Shown: positions 9,729 to 16,753 of the stretch, piece after piece
Layout of the letters: the number at the start of each line of letters is the position of its first letter
How positions within the stretch are numbered: position 1 is the stretch's first letter
NCBI GenBank assembly: GCA_949358305.1
Contig: OX442323.1
Span: 496,001-560,000, forward strand
Source: Strigamia acuminata
Lineage: Eukaryota; Arthropoda; Chilopoda; Geophilomorpha; Linotaeniidae
Length of the DNA stretch: 64,000 bases
Direction of reading: 5' to 3'
The notes under the pieces: generated by a model
The model's database searches: none
What the model was told of the DNA's origin: nothing
What the model saw: only the letters and a program-made list of their open reading frames with translations
Program-made: the position numbers and the translations under genes

Positions 9729-10534
9729 TCGAATATCTAGTTTTGGTAGCCGTGACCAGGATAGCCGTTGCATTCTTTCTGTGTTTTCGTCGTGACGTCA
9801 GTGCAACGTCCGATCGTGCGTTTGGTGCGATCAACGGAATAATTTACGTTCGCGATTCGTCGTCTGCTACAAGTAGTGTCAACGTTCAACGTGACTTCAG
9901 CCACAACGAGGACAGGTACGGTGTCGAATTTGAACAATCGTGTGCAAGCAACGGGATCTTCCGGTCGCCATATTTGGATACACAACGCGCTGCGCTGGGA
10001 AGACGATTTGCCCCTGGATTATTTGCATTTTCTTGTTTTTGGAGTTCTGTGTTTTCATTTTGGGGATTTTTATTGCATGAGGGTATTGTTTTGGGTATTC
10101 CATTGGTGTTTTTGTTGTTTCATTTGCTAGTTTTGGGGAAAATTTTAGTAAAAGTGTTTTCATATCAAATTTTGAAGTGTTTTTTCATTGCATGTTTAGT
10201 TCTCCATTATAACCGCCATAAGCGGGGGAGATTAGATTTATTTCGAGTAGAACTGACTAGTTTCAAGTTGAATGAGCTGTCAGTAGAGTCAAAATTTAAT
10301 GTTAGGAGTTATTGGCGTGTTTTGTTGCAAAACGAACCGTCAATTGTTTTCAAAAGAGTTTATTGGCGTGCTTTGTTGCAAAACAAACCGTCAATTATTT
10401 TCAAACTGTGCAGGGTAATTGTGTCACGTTTTATTTACGTACACAAAAACCGCTCAAATTTTTGGTCATCCTCGATTGGCCAAACATTTGATATTCTAAA
10501 ATTCTCACGTGTCACCAAGGACCGTGAAATTTGA
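9527..10534 (+). CDS. ORF0: unrecognised leader frame, 335 codons, upstream of gag in E1
   Basis: The frame opens with ATG inside the LTR (9527), crosses the LTR end and the primer-binding site, and stops at 10534, 200 bases before the gag start. I do not recognise the protein. Residues about 164-211 are strongly hydrophobic and broken by HEG, suggesting one or two membrane helices. Near residues 262-295 a 17-residue unit (YWRVLLQNEPSIVFK and a near copy) is duplicated in frame. The same frame in E2 (30262-31029) aligns from the ATG to about codon 215 with only two one-codon gaps and many synonymous changes, which argues for coding constraint, although E2 has two stops. A 335-codon chance frame in AT-rich leader would be unlikely. 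It could be an accessory or membrane protein, or the relic of one. Translation is unproven. Confidence 0.4.
   Translation: MDKQALGYLSTVLSFAFSSCNNGFGSDYCGFQHGLCTYFAIRSSNLSGGNFKPQMPISSIFVLTDRNIEYLVLVAVTRIAVAFFLCFRRDVSATSDRAFGAINGIIYVRDSSSATSSVNVQRDFSHNEDRYGVEFEQSCASNGIFRSPYLDTQRAALGRRFAPGLFAFSCFWSSVFSFWGFLLHEGIVLGIPLVFLLFHLLVLGKILVKVFSYQILKCFFIACLVLHYNRHKRGRLDLFRVELTSFKLNELSVESKFNVRSYWRVLLQNEPSIVFKRVYWRALLQNKPSIIFKLCRVIVSRFIYVHKNRSNFWSSSIGQTFDILKFSRVTKDREI
9744..9762 (+). promoter_or_regulatory. Primer-binding site of E1 (tRNA-His-like)
   Basis: TGGTAGCCGTGACCAGGAT lies 15 nt after the LTR end. It equals the complement of the animal tRNA-His acceptor arm as I know it, with one extra A after TGGT. 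The 15-nt gap to the LTR is long but is the same in E2. Confidence 0.65.
10311..10412 (+). repeat. 51-bp tandem duplication in the E1 leader
   Basis: ATTGGCGTG starts at 10311 and again at 10362, and the copies differ at only a few positions. The period of 51 keeps the ORF0 frame and gives two near-identical 17-residue units. E2 has no counterpart at this place. Confidence 0.85.
10461..10484 (+). ncRNA. Conserved leader RNA hairpin in E1
   Basis: The arms TTTGGTCA and TGGCCAAA pair over 8 bp (one G-U pair) around the loop TCCTCGAT. E2 has the equivalent hairpin at 31142-31169 with three compensatory pair changes and a one-base different loop. GATATTCT follows shortly in both. As an element of the genomic RNA leader, a packaging or dimerisation signal is the natural guess. 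Confidence 0.6.
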
Positions 10535-10658
10535 GTGCTTTTTGGGGGATAAAATAAAAAAGTTTATTCTCTTTAAAGTTAAAACAAAAACCGTGAAAAT
10601 TGAGAAATTTTTGGGGGATAAAATTACAAGGTTTATTCTCTTAAAAATTAAAACAAAG
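10521..10658 (+). repeat. 69-bp tandem duplication in the E1 leader
   Basis: ACCGTGAAA starts at 10521 and 10590. Both copies contain TTTTTGGGGGATAAAAT and GTTTATTCTCTT. The period is a multiple of three, so a small open frame at 10509-10769 reads through it as two 23-residue units, but this frame has no other support. E2 shows a looser repetition of a TATTCTTTT motif at 31240-31310. Confidence 0.8.
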
Positions 10659-10734
10659 TTGAATTGTCATGCCCGTTTTTATCTGTTCTTTCCAAATTTC
10701 ACAGCCGAATTTTTTGTGAGAGAGGACAGAGAGA

Positions 10735-10920
10735 ATGGCGGAACCTACAATGAGAGATCTTCTAACTGAGGATCAAATCGAAGTGCAACAACAACGTTGG
10801 GAGTCGCAAGTCACTGCAATGAATCATTTGTTGTCTATATCGGAGAAGACAGCAGATCCAGGTGAACTGAAAACGTCTCGGAAAAATCGAAAAAAGACAA
10901 GAATGAAAAATCGGACGTAG
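10735..10920 (+). pseudogene. gag: E1 gag remnant (N-terminus only)
   Basis: The ATG at 10735 is the gag start: the first ~45 residues match the beginning of the E2 gag frame (DLLT..QIE.....RWE, LS.SEKT.DPGEL). After the DPGEL motif about 0.8 kb, roughly 264 codons including the capsid part, is missing relative to E2 (the equivalent of about 31520-32312). The junction also shifts frame, so translation from this ATG ends at a TAG at 10918, inside what should be the Gag/protease linker. A few bases of shared sequence at both deletion ends suggest a microhomology or template-switch event. An acceptor-like TTTCACAG precedes the ATG by 30 nt (10697-10704), as in E2. Confidence 0.85.
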
Positions 10921-10931
10921 AGAAAACGAAA

Positions 10932-13900
10932 GTGAAAGGTTCAATGACCACGTGCGCAACTACTCAAGACGCCAAGCAGTCTACTAGTGCAAAAACGAAG
11001 AGTGAACCGAAATCTGAAAGCAAGAATACGCCTTTCAAGACAAACAAGTGCATTTTTTGTGAAGATGAACATTTAAACGGCGCTTGTAAAAAGGATTTCG
11101 AAATTAACGCGAAAATCGAAATAGTTAAGAAAAACCGACTGTGTTTTAATTGTTTCAGAACTGGGCATAGAGTGGGAGACTGCAAGGTCAAATTTTCTTG
11201 TAAACATTGTGGTGGGCGACACCATTCCACAATATGCAAAAAATCCGAGGTGAAGAATTCAACGAGCGCTGCGGAGAAGCCGAAGGAGCCACAAGTAACA
11301 ACACATGTTTCATGCGCAATCTCGACGACTCTACAACTAATGATCTTCACCGCGGACCTCAAAACAAAATCAGGAGGAACTCACAGCATTCGAGGGATGA
11401 TTGATCCGGGAAGCCATCGATCGTTCATCACAAAAGAATTTGTTGAAAGACTGAAACTTAAAAAGTGCGGCAGTGTTTCTGCCACCACACAACGTTTTAA
11501 TGATTCGTCTCCAGCAGCTACGGACTACGATGTGTTCAATGTCACACTGCAGAGTAAAAATGACACTCAAGATTTGAAACTTTCCATGCTTTCTGTGGAA
11601 GATTTGCCACGAGTGCAAGGCATTCTGAACTCATCAATGATTGACAAAGTGAAGAAACTAAATCTCGAACTTGCTGAAGACCTACCAGCTAAGACTGCTC
11701 AAATTGATGTGCTTTTAGGAGTCGACGTGTGGTGGAAGGTCGTTAAGGATGGCAAGAAAAAGGTAAACGCCGACCTTGGACTCATTAACACAATTTTTGG
11801 ATGGGTCTTGGCTGGAGCGGCTGGAAACACCAATTTGTTTGAGGATGAGGAAGGAATGACAACATGTTGTAATACATGCGACTTAGACATCCAAGAAAAA
11901 TTGGACAAACTGTGGAACTTGGAAGCAATCGGAATAAATGCGGGAGAAAAAGAATCCGACTTTATTCGCGATCGATTCGAATCAACTACAAAGCGTCTAG
12001 ACGATGGACGTTATGAAGTCATGCTGCCATTCAATGGTCAGGAAGTCGACTTGGAGTCCAATTGGGAATTGGCCATGAATCAACTGGCCAACACGCTCAA
12101 AAGAATAGATGCCAACGAAGACTACAAAAAACGTTACGACGAGTCCATGTGGCAATATATTCACGAAAATCACGCGGAGGAAGTCCCAAAAGAAGAGCGT
12201 TTTTTGAAGAAAGGAACCTACAATATACCTCACCACCCTGTAATCAAGGAGGATCGAGACACGACGAAATTTCGAGTAGTGTTCAACGCGTCTTCATCCA
12301 AGAAGGGGAAACTTTCCCTCAATGACTGTTTATTTCCGGGACCTTCCCTTAATCCAGACTTAATACTCGTTATTGTGAGATTCCGTCTCTATTGTATTCC
12401 AATAATAGCAGACATTAAGCAAGCGTTCCTCCAAGTAATGATCAACCCTACTCAAACAAACTTTCTACGTTTTTTGTGGGTCGCTCGTGACTATTTCAAA
12501 GAGCCATACTCATGGCAAAATTTGTGGAATAATCTAATGGTTCTGCGAATGATTGTCGTGCCATTTGGCGTCATTTCTTCTCCATTCCTCTTGTGTGCGA
12601 CGATTAGGAAACAAGCGAAACAATTTGAAGAAACTCATGCAAAAGAAGTCGACGCACTCGATGATGGAATCTTCATGGATGATTTGACGTCAGGAGGAGA
12701 TTTTACAGCCGACACAACATCACATTGCGAGAAACTGAAAATGATATTAGACGACGGAAAGCTTCCCCTCGTAAAGTGGGCGACCTCAAGCAAGGACGTC
12801 TTCAACAATTTGAAAAAAGAAGGTTTTCATATGCGAGGAGAGGAGTTTTTGGACTTAGGAATTATAAAAATGCTTGGAATATTGTGGAACACGGCAGAAG
12901 ATGTCATGATGTTTAACATTCCGACCATTGAAAAAATTCCGAATACAAAGCGAGAAGTTGTTTCATTAATGGCTTCCATATTCGATCCAAGGGGACTCAT
13001 TGCTCCTGTTGTGCTTCAAATGAAACTGCTAGTTCAAGCAATCTGGATTAGGACAAAAAACTGGGATGAAAAGATTCTTGACTCAGAGAAAAAAGAAGTC
13101 GAAGAGTGGAGTCAAGACATACAAAAATTAAAAGAATTGAAAGTACAACGTTGGCTGCAGACTTATTCCGGTCAAGACATCACTTTAGAAGTTTTCTGTG
13201 ACGCAAGCACAAAGGCATTTGGCTGTTCAATTTTTGTCGTCAATCTAGAGGGCAAAAGAACTTTATTGTTGAGTAAATGTCGTATTGCGCCGACGAAAAA
13301 AGTGACTCTTCCTCGACTTGAATTAACTGCAGCAGTGGTTGGAGTGCGAATGACCAAGTACCTGTTAGAAAACTTTCTTCCCGGTTACCCGGTCACTGAG
13401 GTGAAATACTACTCGGACTCCACCATAACTCTAGCCTGGATAAATTCGGACAAGAACGTATGGAAGCCATACGTCTCAAACCGTGTTCAAGAAATTATTT
13501 CTTCAACTAAGCCCGAACAATGGTCTCATGTACCAACAGAATTTAACCCAGCAGATTTATTAACTCGACCACATAACTCAAAAACATTGATGCAAAATAA
13601 ACTTTGGTGGTTTGGAGTTGATGTCTCGAAACTGGAAAAAAGAGAAATTATACAAGAGGATCTTCCAGAAGAAGAACGAAAAATCGTTGTGATGACAATT
13701 CAAGTGACAGAAAGCTTTATTGGTCGATTCTTCAAACGATTCCGAAATTACAACCGACTTTTGAGAGTTTTCTCATACATTTTGCGATGGAAAAACAAAC
13801 TTTTGCGCGGTGAGCCTCTCTCGCCACTCGAGTTAGAGGACAACCAATTGAAGATCCTGCAACTTTCCCAGAAGCTACATTTTTCTGAGGAGATTGATGA

Positions 13901-15182
13901 TGTGAAAAACAAAAGAGAACTGTCTAAACATTCCACCCTACGCAATTTCGAGCTCTTCATTGACGAGGACGGATTACTTCGACTTCGTAGCCGCTTGAAA
14001 AAATCTTTATTGACATTTGAGGAGGTTTATCCAATTATCTTGCATTATGATAGTTGGATAACAAGACTGTTAATTAAAAAAGTGCATTTGGAGTTGCTTC
14101 ATGGTGACATAAGCGAAACCTTGTATCACCTACGCGAACGATTTTGGATTATTAGAGGAAGAAGAACAATTCAGACAGTTATAAGAGAATGTGAAATTTG
14201 CAGACGAGGAAAACTTGCACGCAACAACCCTTCAACGGGTGACCTTCCTGCTGAACGTGTGACGCCAGCGGCGCCATTCCAAAACACAGGAGTGGACCAC
14301 TTGGGTCCCATTTATGTCGGCAGCAACAAGAAGGAAAAGAAAAAAGTTTACATCTTGCTTTTCACGTGTATGGTGACCCGTTCCATACATTTAGAAGTTT
14401 CAGAGGACCTTTCTGTGCCAAAGTTTTTGCTTGCAATGAGAAGATTTGGGGCACGCCACGGATACCCCGGGAAGATTTTCTCTGACAACAGTAAGACGTT
14501 TGAGCGCGGAAGCCTCGAATTACAATCATGGGGGAAACTCATCGGTCATAATGACGTGAAAACATTCCTATCTGAAAAAAGGGTGCTCTGGACATTCATC
14601 CCACCGCTTTCTCCATGGATGGGCGGAGCGTGGGAGCGTCTAGTCCGCTCTGTCAAAGATAAACTTCGAAAGACATTGTTGCGCAGCACCGTAGACTTAG
14701 AAACTCTCCAAACTTTGGCTCTGGAAATTAGTTCAGTGCTAAATTCACGACCCTTAAGTTATGTCCCCGACAGTGTTGATGGTGGTAGAATTTTGGCACC
14801 TGAAAACTTTCTAACCGGAGGTATGCCTAAATACGTAATAAACAAACAATTGAGTGCAATTAAAAAATCCGATTTGAGAAAACTGGACATTAAACGACGC
14901 CAATTTATTTGGGAGTTCTGGAAAATTTGGAAAAAGAGTTACCTCATGCAATTGAGGAATTTTTATGAATCCAAAGGTGATAAGTTCTTCAAAAACCCTA
15001 AAGTAGACCAAATAGTGCTTCTAGAAAAAATGGGTACTAACCCATATTTTTGGCCACTTGCCAGGATAAAAGAAATTTTTCCCGGTGAGGATGGTCAAAT
15101 CCGTGTGATAAAAGTTGTGCTACCCGATGGACGTGAGTTAAAAAGGTCAGTCAAGCATGTGAGAGCCCTAGAACTTGAGTGA
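10932..15182 (+). CDS. pol: E1 pol: Gag C-terminus, protease, RT, RNase H, integrase (BEL/Pao)
   Basis: An uninterrupted 1416-codon frame. It begins at GTG; the first ATG is at 10944, and the natural start would be the gag ATG, now out of frame. In order: three cysteine/histidine clusters (C40, C43, H47, C52; C71, C74, H79, C84; C90, C93, H98, C102); an A17-type aspartic protease with D158 in MIDPGS; reverse transcriptase at about 448-640 with D494 (ADIKQAF) and FMDDL (D583, D584); RNase H with D757, E797, D829 and D875; integrase zinc-binding H1052, H1057, C1087, C1090; the DDE core D1122, D1185, E1235 (49 residues between the last two); and a C-terminal domain of the type found in BEL/Pao integrases, ending RALELE. 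All expected catalytic residues of RT, RNase H and integrase are visible, so the enzymes look functional. The protease has Pro where Ser or Thr is usual after the catalytic Asp. It replicates element RNA in cytoplasmic particles and integrates the copy in the nucleus. Confidence 0.95.
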   Translation: MKGSMTTCATTQDAKQSTSAKTKSEPKSESKNTPFKTNKCIFCEDEHLNGACKKDFEINAKIEIVKKNRLCFNCFRTGHRVGDCKVKFSCKHCGGRHHSTICKKSEVKNSTSAAEKPKEPQVTTHVSCAISTTLQLMIFTADLKTKSGGTHSIRGMIDPGSHRSFITKEFVERLKLKKCGSVSATTQRFNDSSPAATDYDVFNVTLQSKNDTQDLKLSMLSVEDLPRVQGILNSSMIDKVKKLNLELAEDLPAKTAQIDVLLGVDVWWKVVKDGKKKVNADLGLINTIFGWVLAGAAGNTNLFEDEEGMTTCCNTCDLDIQEKLDKLWNLEAIGINAGEKESDFIRDRFESTTKRLDDGRYEVMLPFNGQEVDLESNWELAMNQLANTLKRIDANEDYKKRYDESMWQYIHENHAEEVPKEERFLKKGTYNIPHHPVIKEDRDTTKFRVVFNASSSKKGKLSLNDCLFPGPSLNPDLILVIVRFRLYCIPIIADIKQAFLQVMINPTQTNFLRFLWVARDYFKEPYSWQNLWNNLMVLRMIVVPFGVISSPFLLCATIRKQAKQFEETHAKEVDALDDGIFMDDLTSGGDFTADTTSHCEKLKMILDDGKLPLVKWATSSKDVFNNLKKEGFHMRGEEFLDLGIIKMLGILWNTAEDVMMFNIPTIEKIPNTKREVVSLMASIFDPRGLIAPVVLQMKLLVQAIWIRTKNWDEKILDSEKKEVEEWSQDIQKLKELKVQRWLQTYSGQDITLEVFCDASTKAFGCSIFVVNLEGKRTLLLSKCRIAPTKKVTLPRLELTAAVVGVRMTKYLLENFLPGYPVTEVKYYSDSTITLAWINSDKNVWKPYVSNRVQEIISSTKPEQWSHVPTEFNPADLLTRPHNSKTLMQNKLWWFGVDVSKLEKREIIQEDLPEEERKIVVMTIQVTESFIGRFFKRFRNYNRLLRVFSYILRWKNKLLRGEPLSPLELEDNQLKILQLSQKLHFSEEIDDVKNKRELSKHSTLRNFELFIDEDGLLRLRSRLKKSLLTFEEVYPIILHYDSWITRLLIKKVHLELLHGDISETLYHLRERFWIIRGRRTIQTVIRECEICRRGKLARNNPSTGDLPAERVTPAAPFQNTGVDHLGPIYVGSNKKEKKKVYILLFTCMVTRSIHLEVSEDLSVPKFLLAMRRFGARHGYPGKIFSDNSKTFERGSLELQSWGKLIGHNDVKTFLSEKRVLWTFIPPLSPWMGGAWERLVRSVKDKLRKTLLRSTVDLETLQTLALEISSVLNSRPLSYVPDSVDGGRILAPENFLTGGMPKYVINKQLSAIKKSDLRKLDIKRRQFIWEFWKIWKKSYLMQLRNFYESKGDKFFKNPKVDQIVLLEKMGTNPYFWPLARIKEIFPGEDGQIRVIKVVLPDGRELKRSVKHVRALELE

Positions 15183-15242
15183 TTTTTCTTTTGTGAATTT
15201 TTTGTGTGGTTCTCCTTCTCTGTCCTTTCGCCGGCAATTCGT
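15183..15242 (+). other. Pyrimidine-rich stretch at the E1 pol/3' LTR junction
   Basis: Between the pol stop and the 3' LTR there is no purine run. The sense strand is T/C-rich (GTTCTCCTTCTCTGTCC) and ends GGCAATTCGT directly before the LTR. E2 has the same arrangement and the identical last ten bases. A polypurine tract would normally be here to prime plus-strand DNA. Confidence 0.8.
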
Positions 15243-16753
15243 TGTTGCAAACAACGTGGAAATATTTTAGAAATTGCATTTATTACTGTGTTTTATGTCA
15301 TAATAAATATTCATAGTGTAATTGAGTTTTTGCCTAATATTTTCATCTATTGCTTTTCAGGTTTTATCTTATTAAAACATTTTCTAGTGTTTTCAGTATT
15401 TTTAGTGTCTTTTGTGTTGATATTACATTTTAATTTACTGTTATTTCAAGTGTTTTTGAAGCTTTGTGTCATTTCTCATTGTTTTCTTATGCATTTTCAT
15501 GATTTTCGGCAATTTTTGGTACATTCGTCGAAGTGCAGTTCAGTTACGCTACACGCGTGACGTCATTTTTCCATTACTAGTCTCGTTTCGTTAGAACTTC
15601 TAACGTTTCGTTCTATACTTTCCGAGTTGTTAAGAATTCTATTCACAATTGCTTTCTACTAATTATTGTCTGCTCTTTCGACTGGTGTGCTTTATTATTG
15701 CCCAAGTGTTTTCGTTTCGTCAGTGCGAACGTTCGTTGTCGGCCACCGCATGGGCGCGGCCGATAATGTTCGGTTCGTGCGGCTTACGATCTATTTCAAA
15801 GTGTTGTGTTGAATAAATAGTGTGATTTTGTGCAGGAAATAACATTTCCTAATTTTATTTAACATTCCTATGTGGTTTTTATAAACATTCTGTGTATCTA
15901 ATTTCAAATGTACTGGTTTTACCGCCAATATGACGTTCGAGGCCGCCATGTTGGAATTTATCGGTAATTCGTTTTTATTTCAATTTGTTTACGATGTATA
16001 TTGATTGAATTGATTTTACTATTCCATTACGATGTTTTTTAACCTGAATTCTTATGTTATTTTGTGTTTTAAAGCCATTTTAAATTCAAATCTTACGGTT
16101 ACGTCATCATACTTGCCTGTGATTGGCTATTGCGATCGTCTGCTACACGATCATTGTTTTGTGCTTCGTTTTCATTGTTTTACTTATTGAATCGAATTGT
16201 TATGATTAGCTTTTTTATTCACTGCATTCTTGCGGTTATTTTGATATATTACAAACTGTATTCCGTGCTAATTTCACAATTTGTCAACTTTGCCTGTATT
16301 TCGTTTTCCTCCGTTGCCATGACAACGGAGAATTTTGTGTCTGTATTTCGCCGCTAATCGGCTTGGCGCGTGCCATTTTCGGTATTGCGCATGTGCGGCT
16401 CCCTTGAGGGCCAATTACATTCGTGTATTTTATTCAGTTTTCATCTAACCGTTCATTAAAGAAGTTGTTGAATTTTAGCTCGTGTTTAACTTTATTTCCG
16501 CCATCTTTTCCAATGTGTCGGGAGTAGTTAATCTCTTTTCCCCGCTGGCTTATGGATAAACAAGCACTCGGATACCTTTCAACAGTGCTCTCGTTTGCTT
16601 TCTCCTCATGCAACAATGGATTCGGGAGTGATTATTGTGGTTTCCAGCACGGTTTATGTACGTACTTTGCTATACGATCATCAAATCTTAGTGGCGGGAA
16701 TTTCAAACCGCAAATGCCCATTTCTTCTATATTCGTGTTGACCGACCGCAACA
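15243..16753 (+). repeat. 3' LTR of E1 (1511 bp)
   Basis: Collinear with 8218-9728 at a constant offset of 7025 with no indel and, by eye, one substitution. Its end (CCGCAACA) is followed by the target duplication TGAC and satellite. Open frames inside it (15204-15560, 16130-16357, 16552-16761) are copies of the LTR frames of the 5' side; the last is the LTR part of ORF0, which here runs into satellite and stops. Confidence 0.95.

Larger units (their letters stand above)
8218..16753 (+). mobile_element. E1: BEL/Pao LTR retrotransposon, 8536 bp, gag-deleted
   Basis: Two 1511-bp LTRs (8218-9728 and 15243-16753) enclose a primer-binding site, a leader with an open frame, a broken gag and an intact pol. 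Satellite on either side is duplicated as TGAC at 8214-8217 and 16754-16757, or ATGAC if the LTR is taken to end one base earlier. The LTR ends are TGTTGC and GCAACA, a 6-bp inverted terminal repeat, which favours the 4-bp duplication. I found a single difference between the LTRs by eye (C at about 9212, T in the other copy), so the insertion is very young. Protein order RT, RNase H, integrase and a cysteine-rich gag/protease junction are typical of BEL/Pao. Without Gag it would need help in trans. Confidence 0.95.

Noticed and set aside
9744-9762. tRNA fragment or tRNA gene
   Set aside because: Only the acceptor-arm complement is present, just after an LTR, as expected of a primer-binding site.
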